A stretch of 7,083 nucleotides of DNA from Sphingomonadales bacterium (lineage in GTDB: Bacteria > Pseudomonadota > Alphaproteobacteria > Sphingomonadales > Sphingomonadaceae), in assembly GCA_004292705.1 (NCBI GenBank), contig RDXA01000117.1:1-7083 (forward strand). The letters run 5' to 3'. The first letter of the stretch is position 1. Each line of letters starts with the position of its first letter. Below, one piece after another: positions 1 to 5,562 of this stretch. A program made the translations under genes and the position numbers. The notes under the pieces are model-generated. The model was not told the origin of the DNA. It made no database searches and worked only from the letters and a program-made list of their open reading frames with translations.

Positions 1-556
1 CTACCTCAGTAGAAAGCCCGAGTAATCGGGCGTGATATCTCTGAAGCCTCGCAAAGTGCGCATCGATCGCGACGGCTATTTCTCTAGAATTCTTAACGGC
101 CAAGAAGTGTCCGACAATCTGGGAGTAATGCTCAGCCTGCCGAGGGAGCCGCAATGCGGGATCCCGCTTCTCTTCGATCTCTTGATCTGACATCACTTGA
201 AGCCGCTGCGACGGCTCTGGAATTTCAAGTGACGGCGGGACTGGCGGCACCTTTCCATTCATCAGTGGCGATTGCTCATGAAAAACGTGAAAGAGCGCGT
301 CTTCTAGCGGCTGAATGTCAGTTCGATTCTCGACCGGGAAAGCCCAGACGAACGCAATTTCCCACACATCGACCTGACGATTTGCGATGATGTCTGATCT
401 CGCAGAAGTAAGGTGCCGGTTCACCCGTGACCTAATGCCGTCCACTGACTGCCCAACATAGATCGGAACCTGATCCAGATCACAGAGCGCATAGCATCCA
501 ATCTGATTGGTAAGCTGCCGCAGCGCTTTGCGCCGAAAGCCAAGATCAATTGCCAT
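1..556 (-). CDS. GIY-YIG family endonuclease, probable restriction partner (3' part beyond window)
   Basis: The open frame starts at the ATG at 556 and has no stop before position 1, so 185 codons are visible and the C-terminus is missing. The N-terminal third carries a complete GIY-YIG nuclease core: G20-C21-Y22 (GIY position), Y33-V34-G35 (YIG position), arginines R42 and R44 in GIRSRVNRHL, glutamate E85 in PLEDALF, and asparagine N100. These match the Tyr/Tyr/Arg/Glu/Asn catalytic set of the family. GIY-YIG enzymes cut DNA hydrolytically using one metal ion; Type II restriction enzymes such as Eco29kI and Hpy188I belong to this superfamily. The gene lies 5 bp downstream of a C5-cytosine methyltransferase on the same strand, which supports a restriction role. 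Residues after about 108 are Pro-rich, then probably helical, and I do not recognise them; they may help in DNA recognition. The base composition is low for the window (sampled lines near 50% GC), with rare codons such as AGA, ATA and TTA. A homing or repair-type GIY-YIG protein is a less likely alternative. Confidence 0.85.
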   Translation of the reverse strand, partial: MAIDLGFRRKALRQLTNQIGCYALCDLDQVPIYVGQSVDGIRSRVNRHLTSARSDIIANRQVDVWEIAFVWAFPVENRTDIQPLEDALFHVFHEQSPLMNGKVPPVPPSLEIPEPSQRLQVMSDQEIEEKRDPALRLPRQAEHYSQIVGHFLAVKNSREIAVAIDAHFARLQRYHARLLGLSTEV

Positions 557-559
557 AAA

Positions 560-564
560 CCTCA
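560..564 (-). promoter_or_regulatory. Shine-Dalgarno of the GIY-YIG gene overlapping the methyltransferase stop
   Basis: On the minus strand the methyltransferase stop TGA (564-562) runs directly into GG, giving TGAGG. The GAGG lies three bases before the ATG at 556. The ribosome finishing the methyltransferase is therefore positioned on the binding site of the nuclease. This arrangement is typical of translational coupling and would tie nuclease synthesis to prior methyltransferase synthesis. The spacer is short, so initiation may be weak without coupling. Confidence 0.6.
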
Positions 565-1719
565 AGCCGCTAAAGACGAAACAGCAACGCTTTCATCCAA
601 AACGGGATTAATAAGGTTCTGCGCCAAATGCGCAACCACCGGCACTGCGAGCCCATCACCTGCCAAGTGATAAGCGTCGTTGTATCGACGTGGCAGTCGA
701 TAGCTATCGGGAAGCCCCATCAAGCGGGCAACCTCTCTCGCAGACAGCAGGCGCGTTCGTATGGAAGCCCCCTCAACGATAACGACAAACTGGCGGGATG
801 AACCACCTCCCGGCGTTCGAAGACAACCAGCGATCCCGTCGTCCCGGAGTTCTGCGCGCTGTACACGCTTGCCTCCTTCAACACGCGTCCTTTTATAGAT
901 CGTCCCCACACAACGGGTGCCGATTGCGGTCATACGCTCCAATTTCTGGCGATTGAGTGCGCTCATCATATCCAGAAGCTTCGAAGTCGCTTCCTTGTCA
1001 TGCCATTGAACCACATCATCTGGTTCAAGTAGGTCGAGCAACTGATGTCGCTGAACAGACGGACTTGGAACTTTCCACCAAACCCATTGCGATTGATCGA
1101 CCTCAGCCAACCGGAGAAGCGCTTGTTCCATTGCCCTGGGATGCATGGCACCGACGGGGCCATTTGCTACTAAGCGGCTGGGGATGGGAATATCGCCACG
1201 GATCGCCACAAGAAACATCCGCGGTCGAGACTGAGGCAGAAAAGCGACCGCGTCGAGTATCATCGCACCAAACCGATATCCGGCCAAAGCCAGACAACGG
1301 CAGATCATTGCGAAGTCTCGCCCTTGATTGGCAGTCAACGATCCGTACACATTCTCAAGAACTATGATCTTCGGTGCCCGAGCTTCGTTGGCAAGCCCCT
1401 GCATCAAAGACCAGAAGGCCCAGAATGCTCCTGAACGCGTTTGCTCGGTGGCAGTGCCCAAGCCTAGCGCATTCCCCGCAAGGCTCAGGTCTTGGCAAGG
1501 AAAGGAAGCCCAAGCGAGGTCAACGCAACCCTCAAGCTGTTTTACCTTAAGGTCGTTGATGTCCTCGGCACTGAAATGAGCGTGCCCCCAATTCTCTCGG
1601 TAGGTTGCTGCCTTGATCGGATCAAAATCATTGGCGAACTGGCAATGCCAATCGGCCCCCAATCCGAGGCGTGCCATGCCCCCGCCCGCAAAAAACTCAT
1701 AGAACGTTCGATTGTTCAT
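562..1719 (-). CDS. DNA (cytosine-5)-methyltransferase
   Basis: This 385-residue protein has the ordered motifs of C5-cytosine DNA methyltransferases. Motif I is FYEFFAGGGMARLGLG at 6-21 (SAM binding). Motif IV is F73-P74-C75-Q76, with catalytic Cys75. Motif VI is E122-N123-V124, motif VIII is Q163-S-R165-P-R167, motif IX is SAREVARLMGLP at 326-337, and motif X is around GDGLAVPV at 354-361. The region between motifs VIII and IX (about 175-320) is the target-recognition domain; its specificity cannot be read by eye. The enzyme transfers a methyl group from SAM to C5 of cytosine in a DNA target and would protect host DNA from the adjacent nuclease. The ATG at 1719 puts motif I five residues from the start, as is usual in the family; only weak purines precede it. 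The gene and its neighbour are lower in GC than the rest of the window, suggesting horizontal transfer. No controller-protein gene is visible upstream. Confidence 0.95.
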   Translation of the reverse strand: MNNRTFYEFFAGGGMARLGLGADWHCQFANDFDPIKAATYRENWGHAHFSAEDINDLKVKQLEGCVDLAWASFPCQDLSLAGNALGLGTATEQTRSGAFWAFWSLMQGLANEARAPKIIVLENVYGSLTANQGRDFAMICRCLALAGYRFGAMILDAVAFLPQSRPRMFLVAIRGDIPIPSRLVANGPVGAMHPRAMEQALLRLAEVDQSQWVWWKVPSPSVQRHQLLDLLEPDDVVQWHDKEATSKLLDMMSALNRQKLERMTAIGTRCVGTIYKRTRVEGGKRVQRAELRDDGIAGCLRTPGGGSSRQFVVIVEGASIRTRLLSAREVARLMGLPDSYRLPRRYNDAYHLAGDGLAVPVVAHLAQNLINPVLDESVAVSSLAA

Positions 1720-1810
1720 GCTTTGTGCTTAGCAAGAGTGGGCAGCTTTTCAACATTGAGTAGATCGAAAATGAGGATAACTGCCACAGCCCCATAGAGC
1801 CAACACACCA
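1720..1810 (-). other. Upstream leader of the R-M module
   Basis: These 91 bases upstream of the methyltransferase are AT-richer than the DNA to their right and presumably hold the promoter of the methyltransferase-nuclease pair. I could not find a convincing -35/-10 pair. The best spacing is TTGGCT and TTATCC separated by 17 bases on the minus strand, but the second hexamer is a poor match. No controller-protein operator with obvious dyad symmetry is seen. Confidence 0.35.
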
Positions 1811-1834
1811 GTCTAGCCCGGGGTGACGAAAAAG
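1811..1834 (-). repeat. Truncated copy of a palindromic intergenic element
   Basis: Read on the minus strand, this segment is CTTTTTCGTCA followed by CCCCGGGCTAGAC. It matches 20 of 22 positions of the plus-strand segment 6294-6315 (TTTTCGTCT then CCCCGGGCTTGAC). In the copy at 6303-6321 the sequence continues into CCCGGGG and closes a perfect hairpin. Here it is replaced by TGGTGTG, so only one arm remains. The break falls at about 1810/1811, where the lower-GC R-M block begins. Similar short palindromes with a GGGCTTGACCC centre are, from memory, common between genes in alphaproteobacteria. Confidence 0.6.
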
Positions 1835-1896
1835 GGGGACGGACGCTGACGTTCCCGGCTCCGCGAGTCATCTGTTGGCGCCCTCAGGCGCCGGGC

Positions 1897-1972
1897 GGCG
1901 GACCTCCGTCCGCCTTGGCTTTCGCGCCATAAGGCGCGGCGGCCGGTCGGCCTTGCGGCGGCAGCGCCGCCG
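1897..1972 (+). repeat. Left three-hairpin module of a large inverted repeat
   Basis: Three perfect hairpins follow one another. At 1897-1914 there is GGCGGAC with loop CTCC. At 1923-1938 there is CGCGCC with loop ATAA. At 1956-1972 there is CGGCGGC with loop AGC. A small GGCC/GGCC dyad at 1941-1952 lies between the last two. The part 1939-1972 is repeated in inverted orientation at 2003-2036 with 31 of 34 bases identical, so this module and the next are mirror images around position 1988. Confidence 0.75.
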
Positions 1973-2002
1973 TTTGGTGCCATGCTCTCGGCCTGCGCTG
2001 AT

Positions 2003-2095
2003 CGGCGGCGCAGCCGCCGCAAGGGCGACCGACCGCCCGCAGCGATGCGCCCGCAGGGCGCGTGAGCGAGGATTTCGCAGCGCGGAGGCGCTGCG
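2003..2095 (-). repeat. Right three-hairpin module, mirror image of the left one
   Basis: Read on the minus strand, the hairpins come in the same order as in the left module. At 2095-2076 there is CGCAGCGC-CTCC-GCGCTGCG. At 2061-2047 there is GCGCCC with loop TGC. At 2019-2003 there is CGGCGGC with loop TGC. The first hairpin keeps the CTCC loop of the left module's first hairpin, but its stem sequence differs on both sides and still pairs perfectly. The 34 bases at 2036-2003 match 1939-1972 at 31 positions. It is probably a paired (BIME-like) intergenic repeat; a structured RNA is the alternative. Confidence 0.7.
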
Positions 2096-2111
2096 GACCA
2101 CAAAGACTCCC

Positions 2112-2132
2112 GATTTTCCTACTCGGAAAATC
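2112..2132. repeat. AT-rich perfect hairpin upstream of the HTH gene
   Basis: The arm GATTTTCC (2112-2119), a five-base loop TACTC and the complementary arm GGAAAATC (2125-2132) form an 8-bp stem. It differs from the GC-only hairpins to its left. It ends 21 bases before the ATG at 2154. No T-run follows on either strand, so it is not a standard intrinsic terminator. It may be a protein-binding dyad or a 5' leader structure of the next gene. Confidence 0.55.
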
Positions 2133-2153
2133 TGTGCAATCTCTCCCCGCGCT

Positions 2154-2960
2154 ATGACCGACAAGCGCACCTCCTCGCCCCCTCGCCCGTCCCGCGATCC
2201 GGCTCGCCCCGTTGTCCGCAACAAGCGCAAGATCCCGAAGCAAGCCACTTCGGCGGTTGCCTTTGAACTCGCGCCGCCCGCGCCCGATGATCCGCTGCTC
2301 GATTTCATGCCCGTGCCCCACGTCGCAGCGCGGTCGAACTCGATCACGCCCGATGTCCAGCGCGCCTTCATCGCCCAGCTCGCCGCGACCGGGATCGTGA
2401 AGCAGGCCGCCCTCCATGTCGGCAAGAGCATCGAGGCGCTCTACAAGCTGCGCCAGCGGCCCGGGGCGGAAGGGTTCCGGGCGGCGTGGGATGCGGCGCT
2501 GGATCGGGGGGTGAGCCGGCTGGAGGACTGCGCCCTCGCCCGCGCGATCACCGGCGAGGAGAAGCCGATCCTCCACGGCGGCAAGGTCGTGGGGGTGGAG
2601 CGGCGGCATAACGAGGCGCTGGTGATGTTCTTCCTGCGCAACCGCCTCCCCCACCGCTATGACCAGCAGAAGGACATCGGCCCCGATCACCCGGTCTATC
2701 GCAAGGTCGCGGCCGCCTATGCCGAGGAGCAGCGGCTCAGGGATGCCGACCCGGCACAACAGGCCCGGATCGCGGCATCCATCGGAGCGAAGATCAAGGG
2801 CTGGCACCGCGAATTCATGCGCACCTGGGAGGCGCGTCTTGTGGCGATGGGGATCGACATCCATGATCCCGCGTTCGCCGCCCGGGCCGAACAGCTCAAG
2901 GCCGAGGGCCGCTGGCCGGAGCCGACATTTGACGGGGGTGCGGACTATCCCGACAAGTAA
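2154..2960 (+). CDS. Helix-turn-helix protein of unknown function
   Basis: This 268-residue protein is not one I can name. Residues 1-60 are basic and proline-rich and probably disordered. Residues 65-110 (starting TPDVQRAFIAQLAATGIVKQAALHVGKS in pattern, given here only as its key elements TPD-QR-F, A-TG and the helix around KQAALHVGKS) look like a helix-turn-helix of the kind seen in phage terminase small subunits and related DNA-binding proteins. A segment at 120-168 with LEDCALARAI, GGKVVG and FFLRNRLPHRY follows, then a charged helical tail. I recall similar uncharacterised proteins with the AAWDAALDRG pattern in sphingomonads; this is from memory. The ATG at 2154 is the natural start because everything upstream in frame is hairpin DNA. 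It has no purine-rich ribosome-binding site (CTCTCCCCGCGCT precedes it). The 3' end overlaps the convergent LysR gene by 16 bp. No terminase large subunit or other phage gene is near. Confidence 0.7.
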   Translation: MTDKRTSSPPRPSRDPARPVVRNKRKIPKQATSAVAFELAPPAPDDPLLDFMPVPHVAARSNSITPDVQRAFIAQLAATGIVKQAALHVGKSIEALYKLRQRPGAEGFRAAWDAALDRGVSRLEDCALARAITGEEKPILHGGKVVGVERRHNEALVMFFLRNRLPHRYDQQKDIGPDHPVYRKVAAAYAEEQRLRDADPAQQARIAASIGAKIKGWHREFMRTWEARLVAMGIDIHDPAFAARAEQLKAEGRWPEPTFDGGADYPDK

Positions 2961-3733
2961 GCGACCAGCGCCCGCACCTTCTTGGAGCGCCATTGCGGCG
3001 CGGGGGCGAGCAGCCAGTAGGCGCGCTGGGCGGGCTCGGGCTCGCTGAGGGGGGTGAGGCGGCCTTGCGCAATCGCTGTCTCGGCCAGCGCCAGCGGCAG
3101 GATCGTGCGGCCCATTCCGGCGAGCGCCGAGGCGAGCGCCTGTCCGGGGCTGCCGGCCTTGATGCAGGGGTTCGTGCCGTCCGGCAGCGGCATGCCGGGC
3201 CAGTCGATCCATGCATCCCGGTGCTCGGGCGCGGCGACGGTGACGCGCATGGGGGGGGCGAGCTGCACGCCCATGAGATCGCCCGGCCCGTCGACCAGCC
3301 GGATCGCAAGGTCGAGGTTCGCCTCGGTGAAATCGGCGTGCTCGTCGGGCGCGAGGATATACTGGACACCGGGTGTGCCCGCCTGGAACACCGCGAGGCG
3401 CGGGGCGAGCCACTCGGCGTAGAATTCGCGCGGGGTCGCGATGGTGTAGCGGTCGGAGGCCTGCCCGGCCTGCATCGCGGCGACGCTCTCCTCGAATCGC
3501 AGGAAGCCTTCGCGCAAGGGATCGAGCCCGGCGGTGCCTTCGGGCGTGAGTTCGAGCCCCTTGGAGGTGCGGCGGAACAGCACGACGCCCAGCACATCCT
3601 CCAGCGCGCGGATCTGCTGGCCGACGGCGGCGGGGGTCACAGCCAGCTCGTCCGCCGCGCGGGTGAAGGACAGGTGCCGCGCCGCCGCGTCGAACACGCG
3701 CAGGGCATTCAAGGGGAGATGGGTGCGCTTCAC
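2945..3733 (-). CDS. LysR-family transcriptional regulator, GcvA-like
   Basis: This 262-residue protein begins with a LysR winged helix-turn-helix: LPLNALRVFDAAARHLSF at 6-23, then TRAADELAVTPAAVGQQIRA to about 43 and LFRRTSKGLELTPEG at 52-66. The wording is close to GcvA, the glycine-cleavage regulator, and the AmpR-type subgroup. Residues about 95-262 form the effector-binding domain; the total is shorter than the roughly 300 residues usual for the family. It should bind DNA as an oligomer and respond to a small ligand, which cannot be deduced here. The start is a GTG at 3733; it gives the N-terminus expected for GcvA-like proteins and no nearer Met exists. No clear Shine-Dalgarno sequence precedes it, which may matter given the stop/start chain upstream. 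It lies 78 bp downstream of apaG on the same strand, so the two may share a transcript. Confidence 0.93.
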   Translation of the reverse strand: MKRTHLPLNALRVFDAAARHLSFTRAADELAVTPAAVGQQIRALEDVLGVVLFRRTSKGLELTPEGTAGLDPLREGFLRFEESVAAMQAGQASDRYTIATPREFYAEWLAPRLAVFQAGTPGVQYILAPDEHADFTEANLDLAIRLVDGPGDLMGVQLAPPMRVTVAAPEHRDAWIDWPGMPLPDGTNPCIKAGSPGQALASALAGMGRTILPLALAETAIAQGRLTPLSEPEPAQRAYWLLAPAPQWRSKKVRALVAYLSG

Positions 3734-3786
3734 GCGCGGTGAATTAGGCGCGCCAGGGGCTTATCGCAAGCCTCGGCGCGGTCCAT
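3730..3786 (-). other. 18-codon mini-ORF linking apaG to the LysR start
   Basis: An ATG at 3786 overlaps a TAA (TAATG at 3788-3784) and opens a frame for MDRAEACDKPLARLIHRA. Its TGA (3732-3730) overlaps the LysR GTG start as GTGA. AGG lies only two bases before the ATG, too close for a good ribosome-binding site. It may be a reinitiation stepping stone rather than a functional peptide, or chance. Confidence 0.25.
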
Positions 3787-3821
3787 TACCTGGGGCCATT
3801 ACCTGGGCCCATTACCTCGGG
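3783..3821 (-). repeat. Three tandem 13-bp repeats at the apaG stop codon
   Basis: The units on the plus strand are CCATTACCTGGGG (3783-3795), CCATTACCTGGGC (3796-3808) and CCATTACCTCGGG (3809-3821). On the minus strand each contains AGGTAATGG. The apaG stop TAA is in the third unit (3814-3812). Because 13 is not divisible by three, the three TAA triplets fall in three different frames and close all of them. Each TAA also overlaps an ATG. Confidence 0.9.
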
Positions 3822-4225
3822 GTGCGGCCCTCGGCCGTCTCGGGCGCGGAGAGCGGGAAGAAGGGGATGCGCACCTCGGCGGGCGAACCGTCGGCCCGCT
3901 CGAAGGTGTAGAAGCCCTCCATCGATCCGAACGGCGTGGTCAGCGGGCAGCCCGAGACATAGTCGTGGCTCTGCCCCGGGGTGAGCATGGGCTGTTCACC
4001 CACCACGCCCTCGCCATCGACATGGTTCACCATCCCGCGCCCGTCGGTGATGCGCCAGTGCCGGGTGCGCAGGCGCAGCGCCTCGTGCGAGGCGTTCTCT
4101 ATGCGGATGTGATAGACCCAGAACCACTTGCCCGCCTCCGGATGCGATTGCTCCGGCAGGTAATTGACGGCGACCCGGACGGTGACCCCATCGGTGGTGG
4201 CGGCGTGCTGGAAGAATTCTTTCAT
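3812..4225 (-). CDS. apaG: ApaG domain protein
   Basis: The protein is 137 residues, the normal size for stand-alone ApaG, and has the hallmark stretches of the family: WFWVYHIRIEN at 34-44, RHWRITDGRG at 55-64, GEGVVGEQP at 71-79, YVSGC at 89-93 and PFGSMEGFYTF at 98-108. ApaG folds as a fibronectin-III-like beta sandwich and is cytosolic. Its biochemical role is unsettled; genetic work links it to cobalt resistance and magnesium (CorD). The ATG at 4225 is preceded by GAGAGG four bases upstream, which is why I prefer it to the upstream in-frame start at 4261. The gene is not beside ksgA or apaH here, unlike in enterobacteria. Its stop codon lies in a triplicated repeat, and the LysR gene follows on the same strand. 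Confidence 0.95.
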   Translation of the reverse strand: MKEFFQHAATTDGVTVRVAVNYLPEQSHPEAGKWFWVYHIRIENASHEALRLRTRHWRITDGRGMVNHVDGEGVVGEQPMLTPGQSHDYVSGCPLTTPFGSMEGFYTFERADGSPAEVRIPFFPLSAPETAEGRTPR

Positions 4226-4244
4226 GTCGCCTCTCAGGTTAGCG

Positions 4245-4322
4245 ATTTGTCGCCGGGTCACAAGTGCTGCAACGCGCTTAATCCCAGCTGTATCCCGCGA
4301 GGTATGCGAATCTGCGACAAAT
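4245..4322. promoter_or_regulatory. Widely spaced inverted repeat in the divergent apaG / membrane-protein interval
   Basis: ATTTGTCGC at 4245-4253 and its exact complement GCGACAAAT at 4314-4322 are separated by 60 bases in the 169-bp interval between two divergent genes. The pair could be two half-sites for a looping regulator or could be chance. I see no confident promoter hexamers in the interval. Confidence 0.25.
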
Positions 4323-4394
4323 GACCGGCTGGACAGGGCGCGGATTTGCGCGGAGACCGACCGCCTCCCCCGACTCCAGCGACAAGGTGCTGAT

Positions 4395-5525
4395 GTGCGA
4401 ACCGAAATCGATCTCGATGCCGCCGCTGCTGCCGGACTGATCGGGGAGGATCAGGCGATCGCCCTGCGCAATTTCCAGGCGACGCGCGACGGGCTCTCGG
4501 GCGCGACGTCGGAGAAATTCCAGCTGTTCGGTGGTTATGCCGATCTGGTGATCGGGATCGGCATGGCGATGATCGTGCTGGCGGGCGGAACCGTGCTCAG
4601 CGGCATCGACCAGCTCGACGAGATGCCCGGCATCATGGTGGGCATGCTGCTGAGTTACGCCGCGGCGGCCGGGCTGTTCGCGGTCACAGCGCGGATCAAC
4701 CTGCGCGCGTCCCCGGCGATGGCAATGGTGCTGACGGCGGGGTTTGCCGCGTTCTCGGCCTCGGCCCTGGTGCTGACCCTGGTGGGCCTTGCCGAAGCGC
4801 TCGGCCTCATGCCGCACCAGGCCAAGGTCCCGGTGTTCGGGGGAGCGCTGCTGGCCCATGCGGCGGTGATGTGGGTCCACTGGCGCCGGTTCCGGTTTCC
4901 GCCGACCCCGGCGCTGATCGTCGCCCTCCACGGCTTCGTCGCGCTCGGGGTGACCAACGACCTGTTCCCCTATGATGCCCGCGCGGTCGCCACCTCCGCC
5001 TCGGCGCTGCTTATCGCGACCGGCGCGATGATCGCCGGCGTGTGGTGGGATCTCACCGATATCCGGCGCGAGACCGAACGGTCGCAGACCGCCTTCTGGC
5101 TGCATTGCGTGGCGGGCGTGCTGATGAGCCGCGCGCTGTTTTCGCTGCTGACCGGATCGACCATCATCGATGGCGAGATCATCCTGACCGGGCTGACACT
5201 CGCGCAGTTCCCCTATGTCGTGGCGATGGTGCTGGGCGCGGCGGTGATCTCGCTGCTGCTCGACCGGCGTTCGCTGCTGGTGGGGTGCCTGTTGCCGACG
5301 GTCGGCATCTTCGAGGGCATGGGCGATGACCGCGCCGGCGTGGTGGCCGGGCTGCTGCTGGCAGGCACCGCGCTGATCTTCTTCAGCACGGCATGGGTGC
5401 AGCTGCGCACCGGCTTGCTGGCGCTGCTGCCCGAGGGGATCGCGGCCCAGCTGCCGCGCACCAGCCTCACCGCGCCCGGCCAGCGCCCGACCCGCCGCCA
5501 CAAGCCACTGTGGGCGCTGCGTTAA
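4395..5525 (+). CDS. Polytopic inner-membrane protein, DUF2157-like
   Basis: The protein is 376 residues from a GTG at 4395 that follows AAGG by nine bases. Earlier in-frame starts would run antisense into apaG and give an unnatural N-terminus. A soluble N-terminal helix pair (residues 5-48, with AGLIGEDQAIALRNF) precedes about ten hydrophobic segments, roughly at 51-70, 78-98, 108-132, 146-161, 172-190, 197-217, 233-255, 270-289, 294-308 and 314-336. The N-terminal pattern of glycine-leucine-isoleucine followed by acidic-Gln-Ala is like that of DUF2157 membrane proteins, whose function is unknown. The tail (350-376) is basic and probably cytoplasmic. No catalytic motif is evident. The dipeptidase gene starts 37 bp downstream on the same strand, so the two are likely cotranscribed and may both concern the cell envelope. 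Confidence 0.8.
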   Translation: MRTEIDLDAAAAAGLIGEDQAIALRNFQATRDGLSGATSEKFQLFGGYADLVIGIGMAMIVLAGGTVLSGIDQLDEMPGIMVGMLLSYAAAAGLFAVTARINLRASPAMAMVLTAGFAAFSASALVLTLVGLAEALGLMPHQAKVPVFGGALLAHAAVMWVHWRRFRFPPTPALIVALHGFVALGVTNDLFPYDARAVATSASALLIATGAMIAGVWWDLTDIRRETERSQTAFWLHCVAGVLMSRALFSLLTGSTIIDGEIILTGLTLAQFPYVVAMVLGAAVISLLLDRRSLLVGCLLPTVGIFEGMGDDRAGVVAGLLLAGTALIFFSTAWVQLRTGLLALLPEGIAAQLPRTSLTAPGQRPTRRHKPLWALR

Positions 5526-5562
5526 AACCCGGCTGCGATTGGCGCGCTGCGGCAGGGCCAGC

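Larger units (their letters stand above)
1835..2153. other. Gene-free, hairpin-rich high-GC interval
   Basis: I see no convincing gene here. Long open frames exist on both strands, but their translations are low-complexity Arg/Ala/Pro-rich sequence, as expected for open frames in very GC-rich DNA. The interval is dominated by short perfect inverted repeats. The first is GGCGCC-CTCA-GGCGCC at 1877-1892; the others are listed as separate entries. Together they fill most of the space between the R-M block and the gene at 2154. Confidence 0.6.

Noticed and set aside
1697..1795. Small minus-strand ORF of 32 codons (ATG at 1795) overlapping the methyltransferase start, considered as a leader peptide or controller protein
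   Set aside because: It has no ribosome-binding site, no helix-turn-helix, and is far too short for a controller protein.
1877..2132. CRISPR array
   Set aside because: There are several short hairpins, but no constant direct repeat with regular spacers; the repeats are inverted and differ in sequence.
1884..3413. Long minus-strand open frame of 509 codons
   Set aside because: It runs antisense through the HTH gene and through the hairpin array and overlaps the LysR gene in another frame. Its translation is Arg/Ala/Pro/Gly-rich low-complexity sequence typical of GC-rich shadow frames.
4321..4440. 39-codon plus-strand ORF overlapping the membrane-protein start
   Set aside because: No ribosome-binding site was found and the composition matches an out-of-frame reading of the following gene.
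4660..4665. CCGCGG site, considered because Eco29kI-type GIY-YIG enzymes cut CCGCGG
   Set aside because: I found only this one by eye in a GC-rich window, but avoidance cannot be judged from 7 kb and the specificity of this system is unknown.
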